Shown here piece by piece: positions 46,348 to 55,276 of a stretch of DNA of 64,000 nt (the stretch's first letter is position 1; each line of letters opens with the position of its first letter). The stretch spans positions 31,806 through 95,805 of the forward strand of contig NZ_WUQZ01000012.1 in NCBI RefSeq assembly GCF_009829075.1. Reading direction: 5' to 3'. A program made the position numbers and the translations under genes. A model generated the notes under the pieces. The model worked only from the letters and a program-made list of their open reading frames with translations. It made no database searches and was not told the origin of the DNA. Source of the stretch: Sphingobacterium composti. GTDB lineage: Bacteria; Bacteroidota; Bacteroidia; Sphingobacteriales; Sphingobacteriaceae.

Positions 46348-46872
46348 ATGAGAAAAATTTTACTTTTCGTGATGATAATATCATCATTTACTATAGCTTT
46401 AGCCCAACAATCCGCTGAAGAGCTACCAAATTTTCGAAAAAATGATATTTTGATAGATCCATTTTGGTTAATAGGTGGAGCTTATATAAATTTTTCGTAT
46501 GAGAGGCTAATATCTTCTGGTACTGGTGTAGGAGCAAATTTATTATTAGGTGCAGGAGAAAATGACGAGTTTACGCAGGTATCACCATTTGTAAGATCCT
46601 ATTTTGGAAATAAATATGCTTCTGGATTCTTTCTAGAAGGATTTGTGCCAATCACTGTAGATAGAGAAGGGTTTTATAATGATGGTAATGGTGTTACTCA
46701 AGTTACACGTACTACTGGAGGTATTGGTTTTGGAGTCGGATTTAAATGGCTTGCTAAAAAGAGAATGGTGTTCGAAATAAGTGGAGGAGTTGCAAGAAGA
46801 GTGTTTGGAGAAAGAGGGGGATTAACTCCGATTACTGGTAAAGGAATGATTGGCGTAGGTATTAAATTATAG
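46348..46872 (+). CDS. Small outer-membrane beta-barrel-like protein
   Basis: A 174-residue protein with signal peptide MRKILLFVMIISSFTIALAQ. It has short glycine-rich strands such as INFSYERLISSGTGVGANLLLGAG, GIGFGVGFKWLAKKRMVFEISGG and a last strand KGMIGVGIKL. This agrees with an OmpW/DUF3575-like barrel of eight strands. Function unknown. It comes 32 bp after the flippase gene. Confidence 0.72.
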   Translation: MRKILLFVMIISSFTIALAQQSAEELPNFRKNDILIDPFWLIGGAYINFSYERLISSGTGVGANLLLGAGENDEFTQVSPFVRSYFGNKYASGFFLEGFVPITVDREGFYNDGNGVTQVTRTTGGIGFGVGFKWLAKKRMVFEISGGVARRVFGERGGLTPITGKGMIGVGIKL

Positions 46873-46873
46873 A

Positions 46874-46900
46874 AATAAGCCGTTATTTAAACGGCTATTT
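46874..46900. terminator. Shared terminator between the barrel protein gene and dusB
   Basis: AGCCGTT (46878-46884) pairs with AACGGCT (46890-46896), with A- and T-rich flanks. The stem includes the dusB stop codon. Confidence 0.7.
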
Positions 46901-47882
46901 CAGAGAAATTATATTTTATATCTTCTAAAACTTCAAGGATTTCCTTTTCAGAAGACAGGCTTACTAATTTCATGCGCTGTTCTTTGAAGTTAGGTATTCC
47001 TTTGAAATAATTTGAATAATGTCTTCGCATTTCAAATATGCCTAATTTATCACCCTTCCATTCAATGGATTTCGTTAGATGTGTCTTACAAACTTCTACG
47101 CGTTCTGCAATTGTTGGTCCTTCTAGGCGTTCTCCGGTTTCGAAGAAATGCTTTATTTCTCTAAAAATCCAAGGATAGCCAATAGCAGCACGGCCAATCA
47201 TTATGCCATCTACTTCAAACTCTTTACGCCATGCAGCAGCTTTCTCCACAGAATCCACATCGCCATTTCCAAATATTGGAATTTTAATACGCGGATTTTT
47301 CTTTACATCACGTATCATTGTCCAATCAGCTTCGCCTTTATAAAGTTGTGCTCTAGTACGTCCGTGGATTGCAAGTGCTTTGATGCCTACATCCTGCAGA
47401 CGTTCTGCCACTTCGTATACGTTCTTAGTGTTATCATCCCAACCTAAACGGGTTTTCACTGTCACTGGTAGATGTGTAGCTTCAACCACAGCTTTGGTCA
47501 TAGCGACCATCTTGTCGATGTCTTGTAATAAAGAGGATCCAGCACCTTTGCATACCACTTTTTTCACTGGACAACCGTAATTAATATCTATCAAATTGGG
47601 GTTTGCTTTTGTACAGATCTCAGCAGATTTGCGCATACTTTCGATGTCACCCCCAAATATTTGAATACCAATAGGTCTTTCGTATTCGAAAATATCAAGT
47701 TTCTGAACAGATTTAGCAGCATCACGAATCAATCCCTCTGAAGATATGAATTCCGTGTACATTAAATCCACTCCATTTTGCTTACATACATAACGGAAAG
47801 GAGGATCGCTCACATCTTCCATCGGAGCTAACAATAATGGGAATGCTCCAAGGTCAATATTTTCACCAATTTTTACTGACAT
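46887..47882 (-). CDS. dusB: tRNA-dihydrouridine synthase (DusB type)
   Basis: An FMN enzyme that reduces uridines in the tRNA D-loop. The 331-residue product has PLLLAPMEDVSDPPFRYVC at the start, DINYGCPVKKVVCKGAGSSLL with the catalytic Cys, VTVKTRLGWDD, AIHGRTRAQLYKGEADW, and FGNGDVDS...GIMIGRAAIGYPWIF. These are Dus-family signatures in the correct order. It is the only tRNA modification gene nearby apart from trmD. It lies 77 bp downstream of trpC and may be read from the trp transcript, though no evidence decides this. Confidence 0.95.
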   Translation of the reverse strand: MSVKIGENIDLGAFPLLLAPMEDVSDPPFRYVCKQNGVDLMYTEFISSEGLIRDAAKSVQKLDIFEYERPIGIQIFGGDIESMRKSAEICTKANPNLIDINYGCPVKKVVCKGAGSSLLQDIDKMVAMTKAVVEATHLPVTVKTRLGWDDNTKNVYEVAERLQDVGIKALAIHGRTRAQLYKGEADWTMIRDVKKNPRIKIPIFGNGDVDSVEKAAAWRKEFEVDGIMIGRAAIGYPWIFREIKHFFETGERLEGPTIAERVEVCKTHLTKSIEWKGDKLGIFEMRRHYSNYFKGIPNFKEQRMKLVSLSSEKEILEVLEDIKYNFSEIAV

Positions 47883-47958
47883 GATGCAAAAGTAAGTAAA
47901 TAAATATGTTAATAGAAAATTCCCTTATTTTGTGAATATTTTCTGACGCGAAAGTAAA

Positions 47959-48741
47959 CTAAATAAGTGCTACAAATTCTTTAATAGCTTGTGCTGGATC
48001 AGTTGTTTTCATGAAATTCTCCCCAATCAGAAAGCTGTTAAAGCCACGTGATTTTAAATCTTTAATGGTCTCAGGATCTGAAATACCACTTTCAGATACT
48101 TTTAAGTAATTATTTGGAATTTTGTTTACTAAATCATAAGAGTGTTCGAGGGAAACTGAAAAATCTTTCAGATTGCGGTTGTTCACACCGATGGCATCAA
48201 TGTTTGGAAAAATATTTTGAACAAGTTCCTCCTCATTGTGTACTTCTAATAGAACATTCAAACCTAAAGACTTCGCATAAGCTGAGAAGTCTTCCACTTC
48301 TTCGGGTGTTAAGCATGCTGCAATTAATAATATAATATCCGCACCATATGCTTTTGCCTCAGCGATTTGATATTTATCGACAATAAACTCTTTTCTTAAC
48401 AAAGGAATAGATAGTACTTTTCTAGCTTCTGACAGGTCTGCTAAAGTGCCTTGGAAAAAATCATTATCTGTCAGTACAGATATTGCTGAAGCACTAGCTT
48501 TTTCGTAACCCAATACAACTTCTTCTACAGTAGAATGACCATTAATCAATCCTTTGGATGGTGAGGCACGTTTATATTCTGCGATAATTCCAGTTTTTGC
48601 AGGATGCAAAACTGAATCTTTAAGTGAATGACATGTTCTCTCAAATAGGGGATATTGCATTAATTGCTCTAACGAAACGTTAGATTTCGCAGCTGCAACT
48701 TCCTGTTTCTTTCTTTCTACGATTTTATCTAGGATAGTCAT
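47959..48741 (-). CDS. trpC: Indole-3-glycerol phosphate synthase
   Basis: Closes the indole ring in tryptophan synthesis. The 260-residue TIM-barrel has IIAEYKRASPSKGLI, SVLTDNDFFQGTLADL, PLLRKEFIVDKYQIAEAKAYGADIILLIAACL, VLLEVHNEEEL, IGVNNRNLKDF and VSESGISDPETI. Catalytic Lys, Glu and Asn residues are in place. It starts 5 bp after trpG. No trpD, trpF, trpB or trpA follows; they must be elsewhere. Confidence 0.96.
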   Translation of the reverse strand: MTILDKIVERKKQEVAAAKSNVSLEQLMQYPLFERTCHSLKDSVLHPAKTGIIAEYKRASPSKGLINGHSTVEEVVLGYEKASASAISVLTDNDFFQGTLADLSEARKVLSIPLLRKEFIVDKYQIAEAKAYGADIILLIAACLTPEEVEDFSAYAKSLGLNVLLEVHNEEELVQNIFPNIDAIGVNNRNLKDFSVSLEHSYDLVNKIPNNYLKVSESGISDPETIKDLKSRGFNSFLIGENFMKTTDPAQAIKEFVALI

Positions 48742-48746
48742 TGCTC

Positions 48747-49487
48747 TTATTTTAACCAGTTAGCGATAAGTAATTTGCCATTGTCTGTCAAAACAGATTC
48801 AGGATGAAACTGCATGCCACGAACATCATATTCTTTATGCGTCAAAGCCATGATAATTCCATTTTCGTCAACTGCGGTGATGTATAATGAATCGGGTAAG
48901 GAATTTCCATCTACAGCCCAAGAGTGGTAGCGACCAATTTTAGAATCTTTCGGAAAGTTTAGAAACAATTTCTCCGAATTATCTGTCACATTTATTGAGG
49001 TTGCAACACCGTGTAAAGGTTTTGGTAAGTTGAAGAGTTTTCCACCAAAAACTTCGGCAATGGCTTGTTGGCCTAAGCAAATTCCCAAGATGCTTTTGGA
49101 TGAAGCATACTTGCGGATTACTTCCATTAAAAGTCCAGCTTCTTCAGGAATTCCAGGCCCTGGAGATAATAATATTTTGTCAAATTGTTCTACATAATCT
49201 AATTCGAATTTGTCATTACGTACTACTACATAATCTTGATTTAATTCTTGTAGCAAATGAACTAAATTGTATGTAAAGGAGTCATAATTATCGATGACCA
49301 ATATCTTTGCTTTCATTTTGTCTGAATCTACCTCACTTTTTAAAATTGAATCAATCTCTTCGAATGTTTGCGATTTTTTGATGTATTGGTTTTTTAATTC
49401 TTCTAATTCGTGAATACGCTGATTGATAGTAGCGATCGAATCATTGAAGTGTTGTATATCTGTACAGTAATCTAATGGACGAATCAT
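48747..49487 (-). CDS. trpG: Anthranilate synthase component II with a possible 57-residue N-terminal extension
   Basis: The glutamine amidotransferase partner of TrpE. The TrpG domain proper starts at Met58 (ATG 49316; AKILVIDNYDSFTYNLVHLL) and has GPGIPEEAG, GICLGQQA with the nucleophile Cys137 (80 if the short start is used), and HPESVLTDNG with the His-Glu pair. The frame runs on upstream to an ATG overlapping the trpE stop (ATGA at 49484-49487), adding a charged, helical segment with NQRIHELEELKNQYIKKSQ. No Shine-Dalgarno decides between the starts. The overlap favours the long form. Confidence 0.9.
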   Translation of the reverse strand: MIRPLDYCTDIQHFNDSIATINQRIHELEELKNQYIKKSQTFEEIDSILKSEVDSDKMKAKILVIDNYDSFTYNLVHLLQELNQDYVVVRNDKFELDYVEQFDKILLSPGPGIPEEAGLLMEVIRKYASSKSILGICLGQQAIAEVFGGKLFNLPKPLHGVATSINVTDNSEKLFLNFPKDSKIGRYHSWAVDGNSLPDSLYITAVDENGIIMALTHKEYDVRGMQFHPESVLTDNGKLLIANWLK

Positions 49488-50887
49488 ATATTTTGCGCTA
49501 AATCTAAAGCTCTGCGTAATGCAGCAATTTTGTTGTTTACTTCTTGTAATTCTTTCTCAGGCTCTGAATCTAAAACTATACCTGCGCCAGCTTGATAATG
49601 CAAAACATTTCTTTTACTTAGAAAGGAGCGAATCATAATAGCGTGATTAAAATCACCATTAAATCCCATATAACCCAATGCGCCTGAATAGAACGAGCGT
49701 TGTAGGCCTTCATAGCGGTCAATTAATGTAAGTGCCATATGTTTGGGAGCGCCTGAAAGTGTTCCTGCTGGGTATGTATCACCCACAACATCAAAGGGAT
49801 TTGTATTATCGTTCAACTTGCCAGAAACTTTAGATACCAAATGTATAATATGCGAATAATACTGTGCTTCCTTATATGATTTTACTTCTACGCTATGGCA
49901 ATGTCTACTTAGATCATTACGCGCAAGATCTACCAACATCACATGTTCTGCGGATTCTTTTGGGTCATTTTTTAGTGATTCTGCTATTTTTTCATCTTCT
50001 TCAAGATTTCCTGTCCTTTTGAATGTTCCTGCAATTGGGTAGATAGTAGCATTACCCTTTTTAATAGTTATTTGAGCCTCTGGAGATGAACCAAATAATT
50101 TAAAATCTCCATAATCAAAGTAAAATAAATATGGCGAAGGATTTATGGAGCGAAGCGCACGATACACATTGAATTCATCACCAGCGAAACGTGTTGAAAA
50201 TCCTCTAGAAGGCACAATTTGAAAGACGTCACCACGTCTGATATGTATTTTCATTTTTTCAACCAAGGCAATAAACTCAGCGTCTGTCATATTAGAAGAT
50301 TCCTCACCTTTGATTTCAAAAGAGTATTCTGGGAAGTTTTTATTTTGAATCAAGTACTCCATTCGGTTTAAATCTGATTCTTCATCTTCCAACAAGTTTT
50401 CGAAAATATAAAGTTGATTTCTGAAGTGATCAATTGCAATGACATATTTGTACACATGATATTGCATGAAAGGGATGTGGCGCGCATCATTAGTTTGTGC
50501 GGTCAATTTTATATCTTCAAAATGTTCTACAGCATCAAAAGTAAAATAACCAAAAAGACCGTTGGAAATTACGTTGACTTCGGTTAATTCAATATCGGCA
50601 AATGATTGTCTAAAACTCGATACTTCTTCCCTTAGGTTTATTTCACTTGCCTTTTTAACGCTTTTTGGTTGGTTTGGATATGAAATAGTTAATTCTTCTT
50701 CATTCAATATTATGCCTCCAATTTGTTGGCAACAGATGTAGCTGATATTATTGTCACGACTATGGTATTCCGAACTTTCTAATAAAAGGCTATTGGGAAA
50801 AGTATCTCTCAATCGCAAATAGATACTCACAGGTGTGGTCGTATCTGCGAGGATTTTTTTATAATTAGTTTTAAATGAATATCTCAT
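49484..50887 (-). CDS. trpE: Anthranilate synthase component I
   Basis: Converts chorismate to anthranilate with ammonia from TrpG. The 467-residue enzyme has the N-terminal LLESSEYHSRDNN segment, whose LLES forms the tryptophan feedback site. The chorismate-binding half shows GDVFQIVPSRGFSTRF, LFGSSPEAQITIKKG, YPIAGTFKRTGN, ESAEHVMLVDLARNDLSRHC, YPAGTLSGAPKHMAL and GALGYMGFNGDFNHAIMIRS. It is the first structural gene after the trp leader and attenuator at 50914-51063. Confidence 0.96.
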   Translation of the reverse strand: MRYSFKTNYKKILADTTTPVSIYLRLRDTFPNSLLLESSEYHSRDNNISYICCQQIGGIILNEEELTISYPNQPKSVKKASEINLREEVSSFRQSFADIELTEVNVISNGLFGYFTFDAVEHFEDIKLTAQTNDARHIPFMQYHVYKYVIAIDHFRNQLYIFENLLEDEESDLNRMEYLIQNKNFPEYSFEIKGEESSNMTDAEFIALVEKMKIHIRRGDVFQIVPSRGFSTRFAGDEFNVYRALRSINPSPYLFYFDYGDFKLFGSSPEAQITIKKGNATIYPIAGTFKRTGNLEEDEKIAESLKNDPKESAEHVMLVDLARNDLSRHCHSVEVKSYKEAQYYSHIIHLVSKVSGKLNDNTNPFDVVGDTYPAGTLSGAPKHMALTLIDRYEGLQRSFYSGALGYMGFNGDFNHAIMIRSFLSKRNVLHYQAGAGIVLDSEPEKELQEVNNKIAALRRALDLAQNI

Positions 50888-50913
50888 ATTTTTAAATTGT
50901 AGTCAATAATAAT

Positions 50914-50944
50914 AAAAAAGCCCGATGTATTATACATCGGGCTT
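50914..50944 (-). terminator. trp attenuator terminator
   Basis: GCCCGATGTA (50920-50929) pairs with TACATCGGGC (50933-50942) with a 3-base loop. On the minus strand T6 follows at 50919-50914. It stands between the leader peptide and trpE, 27 bases before the trpE ATG. Confidence 0.93.
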
Positions 50945-50979
50945 AAATGGTTTTGGTTGATTTAATAAAAATGTTAATA

Positions 50980-51063
50980 TTATAATATACCAATTAAGTA
51001 TTGTTGCCCGATGCTCAAAGCTTCAGGCCACCATCCATATTGATATGTATTCGTCGTATGCAT
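50980..51063 (-). CDS. trpL: trp leader peptide
   Basis: A 27-codon frame starting at ATG 51063 and ending with TAA 50980-50982. Its middle reads YQYGWWPEA, with two adjacent Trp codons at 51028-51033 (residues 11 and 12). Directly after them GCCTGAAGC (51028-51020) can pair with GCATCGGGC (51014-51006), with one wobble and one mismatch, as the pause hairpin. GCATCGGGC repeats the 3' arm of the downstream terminator and can instead pair with its 5' arm. This is the standard layout of trp attenuation: stalling at Trp codons lets the antiterminator form. Confidence 0.9.
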   Translation of the reverse strand: MHTTNTYQYGWWPEALSIGQQYLIGIL

Positions 51064-51071
51064 TTTGGTTA

Positions 51072-51102
51072 CAAATATTATAATTAATTTTATATAATCA
51101 AA
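51072..51102 (-). promoter_or_regulatory. Predicted promoter of the trp operon
   Basis: On the minus strand TTTG (51102-51099) and AATATTTG (51079-51072) are 19 bases apart, close to the Bacteroidota consensus. The -7 box ends 9 bases before the trpL ATG, so the leader mRNA would begin almost at the start codon. Confidence 0.6.
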
Positions 51103-51139
51103 TGTTTTTTAAGAAAAAAATAAAAAATCTTTAATATGT

Positions 51140-51817
51140 TTAATCATTTAATAAGTCAGGCCTTCTTTCTTTTGTTCTTACGAGCTGTTGCTCGTCTCGC
51201 CATTCATTAATTTTAGCCTCATTTCCACTTAGTAATACGTCTGGCACTCGATGTCCTCTCCACTCTGCTGGGCGAGTATATATAGGTGCATCAAGGAGTC
51301 CATCTTGGAAAGAATCTGAAAGTGCAGATGTCTCATCTGATAATACACCTGGTATCAAACGTATTACTGCATCGACTACTATAGCGGCAGGCAGTTCTCC
51401 ACCGGAAAGAACATAATCACCAATTGAGATTTCTTTTGTAACAAATACATCACGAATACGTTGGTCAATACCCTTATAATGACCACATAGGATAATGATG
51501 TTTTTTTTGATTGACAAATCATTCGCTATACTTTGATTTAAAGTTACTCCATCTGGAGTCATATAGATGATTTCGTCATATTTGCGTTCGCTTTGAAGCT
51601 TTTCTATACATAATGCAAAAGGCTCAATCTGCATAACCATGCCTGAACCACCTCCATAAGGGTAATCATCTACTGATTTATGTTTGTTGAAAGCATACTC
51701 ACGTAGATTATGTACATGTATCTCAGCTATCCCTTTTTTTTGTGCTCGTTGAAGGATGGAGTGAGCAAAAGGACTTTCTAATAAAGAAGGTAATACTGTA
51801 ATGATATCAAATCTCAT
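51140..51817 (-). CDS. trmD: tRNA (guanine37-N1)-methyltransferase
   Basis: An essential SPOUT enzyme that methylates G37 to stop frameshifting. The 225-residue protein has [22 protein letters not shown] at the start, [18 protein letters not shown], the trefoil-knot [13 protein letters not shown] and [22 protein letters not shown], and [20 protein letters not shown] at the end. It stands alone here, without rimM, rpsP or rplS, which in many bacteria are linked. A TATCTTTG -7-like box lies 5 bases before the ATG. Confidence 0.97.
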   Translation of the reverse strand: MRFDIITVLPSLLESPFAHSILQRAQKKGIAEIHVHNLREYAFNKHKSVDDYPYGGGSGMVMQIEPFALCIEKLQSERKYDEIIYMTPDGVTLNQSIANDLSIKKNIIILCGHYKGIDQRIRDVFVTKEISIGDYVLSGGELPAAIVVDAVIRLIPGVLSDETSALSDSFQDGLLDAPIYTRPAEWRGHRVPDVLLSGNEAKINEWRDEQQLVRTKERRPDLLND

Positions 51818-52259
51818 GTTACAAAGATAGAAAGATTGTTTTGTTATATCCTTGTCATTAAAAATCTGAGTGTTGAAATACTAAATTATTTCAAATGTTT
51901 TGTTAAATCGATTTGATTCAAAATAAAATTCTGTTAATACGTTTGATTTTTGAATGAGTAGTAATTAGATTTCTAATTGCATAATTTGTATTTAGTAAGG
52001 TTATTTAGTTTCTGAATTATAAATAATATCTTTTTTTGTTAAAAAACTTGTAATAACAACTTCTATATTATAGATTTGCTCTCCCTCTGTTAAAAAATGT
52101 TAAAACAGGTAGGGTTAACACTAACTAATTATTTATTCTGAATTAATGAAAAGCATTTATATGCAATTCATTGATAGATAATAGCCTACCTTGTCTATTC
52201 CTTTCTAAAAGTTGCGTATACAATTTAATATGTAATTATTTAAAACAATTAATAAACAC
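51818..52259. other. Intergenic region with divergent promoters
   Basis: No gene seen in about 440 AT-rich bases. A -7-like TATCTTTG for trmD is at 51829-51822 on the minus strand. The SusC promoter is listed separately at 52048-52078; downstream of it is a leader of about 175 bases. Confidence 0.6.
52048..52078 (+). promoter_or_regulatory. Predicted promoter of SusC/SusD pair B
   Basis: TTG (52048-52050), a 20-base spacer and TAGATTTG (52071-52078), an exact match to TAnnTTTG. Confidence 0.7.
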
Positions 52260-55200
52260 ATGAAACAAAAGTTACTCAGTACTATGTTTGCGGTAGCTTG
52301 CATTGCAAGTTCATCGTATGCACAAGAACGTCAAGTGAGTGGTAAAGTAACTGCAGCAGATGGATCTCCAATAAGTGGTGTATCTATTTCTGTGGTTGGT
52401 ACTTCATCAGCTACTCAGACTGATGCTTCTGGTAGTTTTACTTTATCCGCAGCTCCGGGAGCTACGATAAATGCTTCCTCAATTGGTTATATTACACAAC
52501 GCGTAAGTGTAGGTAATTCGTCGGTAATTTCAATTGTATTACAAGCAGATGATACAGAGCTGGAAGAAGTTGTTGTAGTAGGTTATGGAACAGTTTTGAA
52601 AAGAAACTTAACTACTTCGATAAGTACAGTTGGTGAGAAGGAATTGAAAGAAGTTCCCGTTGCAAATGTTCAACAAGTTCTTCAAGGCAAGGCTGCTGGT
52701 GTAAGTATTTCTTCTGGAGGTGGTCGTCCAGGCGCACCTTTAGCGGTTCAAATTCGTGGTCGTTCTTCAATCAATGCTGGTAATGATCCTTTGTATGTGG
52801 TTGATGGTGTAATTATGCCTTCTAACAATGGCGCGACTCCTAATTCGGTAGGTGCTGGGGTATCACCATTAGCAAACTTAAATCCAGAGGACATCGTTTC
52901 TGTTGAAATCTTAAAAGATGCTGCTTCGGCTTCTATTTACGGCTCCCGTGGTTCTAATGGTGTTGTGTTGATTACAACTAAGGGTGGCTCTAAATTTGGA
53001 AAATCACAAATTAATGCCTCTTTATATACAGGGTTTCAATCTTTAACACAGCGTAAAGAGCTGCTTAATTCTACAGAGTATCGTTCATTATACAACGAAG
53101 CTGCTGTGAATGCTAATCTAAGTCCAGTATTTACAGATGATCAAGTTAACAATCCTGAGCATGATGTTAATTGGTTAGATCAAATATTATCTGACAATTC
53201 TCGTGTAAATTCTGCGCAAGTATCAATCACTTCGGGTGGTAACGAGAAAACTCAATTCTATACTTCATTCAATTATTTCAACCAAGATGGTGCATTAATT
53301 AGAGGTGGATTTGATCGTTATGCATTAAGAGGTAATATCACGCACAAAATTAATGATTTCATTACATTAGGTTCAAATACAGCTTTGTCTAGAACATCAA
53401 GAGATGAAACTCCAGTAGATAATAGTATTTATTCTCCATTCCCAAGAGCATTAGTAGCGAGACCAGATCAACCAGTGTATAATGCTGATGGTACGTTTGC
53501 AATTAACAGTTACAACAACCCATTGCATATGTTCCAGTCGCAAAACTACGTTAACATATCGAATGCATTCAATTCTTCTTACTTGGAGTTTGATATCATC
53601 GATGGTTTGAAATTCAAAACAGCTTTAGGTGTTGATTTTACTTATTTAGATCAAAGATTGTATAATCCAATCTCCTCACTTTCTGGTGCGGGAAGTAATG
53701 GTTCAGCAGCTTCTGGTTATGTTCAAACAAGAAACTTATTGACAACACAAACATTGTCTTACAATAAATCATTCTTCGATAAGAAATTAGACTTAAACGC
53801 TATTGCAGTTTACGAATATCAAAAAAATGAGCGTGAGAATAATCGTGTTGATGGAACAAACTTTCCATCGGATTTAACACCATACATTACTTCGGCAGCT
53901 TCAATAACGGGTGGTACAGCAAATTATACTGATTTTGCGATAGCTTCTGCCTTAACTCGTGTGAACTTGGGATGGGAAGGAAAATATTTGTTTTCAGCTT
54001 CAATCCGTAGAGATGGATCTTCTAAGTTTCCAAAAGCAGGTAGATTTGGATATTTCCCATCAATTTCTGCTGGTTGGGTAGTATCTGAAGAAAACTTTTT
54101 ACAAGATGCAAGATATATTAGTTTGTTGAAGTTAAGAGCTTCTTACGGATCTACAGGTAATCAAGAGGGTATTGGTAATTACGCATACCGTAGAGTAATC
54201 GGTGGTGGTTTCAATTATTTGGATCTTCCAGGATTTGCGTTGTCAGCTATTGGCTCTCCAAACTTAAAATGGGAGTCGACTGATCAAATTGATATCGGTT
54301 TAGATCTAGGTTTGTTTAATAACCGTTTGGAGATTGCTGCGGATTATTATAAGAAAACAACGAAAGATTTATTATTAAGTAGACCAATTCCTTCTACAAC
54401 AGGCTTTACGTCTATTTTGGAAAATGTAGGTAGTTTGGAGGGGTCAGGATTTGATTTCCAAATCACTTCAAGAAATATTTCCAATGGTGAATTTAATTGG
54501 ACTTCAACACTGAATTTAGCTACTTATAAAAATGAGGTGACAAAATTATATGACGATCAACCTATTGATGGAGCATTTGTAACTCGTCACGCAGTGGGTC
54601 AGCCATTAGGATCATTCTTCTTGATTAAATCGTTAGGAGTAGATCCTGAAACAGGTGATATGATGTATGAGGATATTAATAATTCAGGTACAATCAATTC
54701 AGATGACAGACAATTTTTAGGTAATCCACTTCCTAAGTTCCATGGTGGTTTCACGAATAACTTATCATACAAAAACTTTGATTTAAATGTTTTCTTCCAA
54801 TACAGTTACGGGAATGATGTATATAACATGGGTGCTCAAGGTACAGGTGGTTACGGAAGTTTAGGTGCTGTTGTTAGTTCTTCTGCTCCAGCTACAAATA
54901 TGTTCAAAGAATATTATGACGGAAGATGGACGCCAGAGAATACTGACGCTAAATACCCTAGAGCAGTTGGTGGTGCACAAGGTACAACTAACTCTCAACA
55001 TTCATCTAGATTCTTAGAGGACGGTTCTTATTTACGTTTGAAAACTTTGACACTAGGTTATACATTGCCAAAGCATATAACTTCAAAAGCTAAGTTTAAT
55101 AATGTGAGAATTTATGCTAGTGCTTATAACTTATTGACATTTACTAAATATACGGGTTTTGATCCAGAGGTTACATCTGAATTAATTGTATCAAACTTAG

Positions 55201-55265
55201 GTGTAGATCAATCATCTATTCCACAATTTAAGACAGTAATGTTCGGTATCAATCTAGGACTATAA
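52260..55265 (+). CDS. SusC/RagA-type TonB-linked outer-membrane protein (pair B)
   Basis: A 1001-residue outer-membrane importer. The first 115 residues (MKQKLLSTMFAVACIASSSYAQ signal, then QVSGKVTAADGSPISGVSIS and ELEEVVVVGYGTVLKRN) are close to those of pair C at 57087, marking a duplication. The plug holds VVDGVIMPS and VEILKDAASASIYGSRGSNGVVLITTK, and the barrel ends with FKTVMFGINLGL. It is followed by its SusD 11 bp later. Substrate unknown; no glycosidases or sigma factor are linked. Confidence 0.94.
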   Translation: MKQKLLSTMFAVACIASSSYAQERQVSGKVTAADGSPISGVSISVVGTSSATQTDASGSFTLSAAPGATINASSIGYITQRVSVGNSSVISIVLQADDTELEEVVVVGYGTVLKRNLTTSISTVGEKELKEVPVANVQQVLQGKAAGVSISSGGGRPGAPLAVQIRGRSSINAGNDPLYVVDGVIMPSNNGATPNSVGAGVSPLANLNPEDIVSVEILKDAASASIYGSRGSNGVVLITTKGGSKFGKSQINASLYTGFQSLTQRKELLNSTEYRSLYNEAAVNANLSPVFTDDQVNNPEHDVNWLDQILSDNSRVNSAQVSITSGGNEKTQFYTSFNYFNQDGALIRGGFDRYALRGNITHKINDFITLGSNTALSRTSRDETPVDNSIYSPFPRALVARPDQPVYNADGTFAINSYNNPLHMFQSQNYVNISNAFNSSYLEFDIIDGLKFKTALGVDFTYLDQRLYNPISSLSGAGSNGSAASGYVQTRNLLTTQTLSYNKSFFDKKLDLNAIAVYEYQKNERENNRVDGTNFPSDLTPYITSAASITGGTANYTDFAIASALTRVNLGWEGKYLFSASIRRDGSSKFPKAGRFGYFPSISAGWVVSEENFLQDARYISLLKLRASYGSTGNQEGIGNYAYRRVIGGGFNYLDLPGFALSAIGSPNLKWESTDQIDIGLDLGLFNNRLEIAADYYKKTTKDLLLSRPIPSTTGFTSILENVGSLEGSGFDFQITSRNISNGEFNWTSTLNLATYKNEVTKLYDDQPIDGAFVTRHAVGQPLGSFFLIKSLGVDPETGDMMYEDINNSGTINSDDRQFLGNPLPKFHGGFTNNLSYKNFDLNVFFQYSYGNDVYNMGAQGTGGYGSLGAVVSSSAPATNMFKEYYDGRWTPENTDAKYPRAVGGAQGTTNSQHSSRFLEDGSYLRLKTLTLGYTLPKHITSKAKFNNVRIYASAYNLLTFTKYTGFDPEVTSELIVSNLGVDQSSIPQFKTVMFGINLGL

Positions 55266-55276
55266 TTGTATAACAA

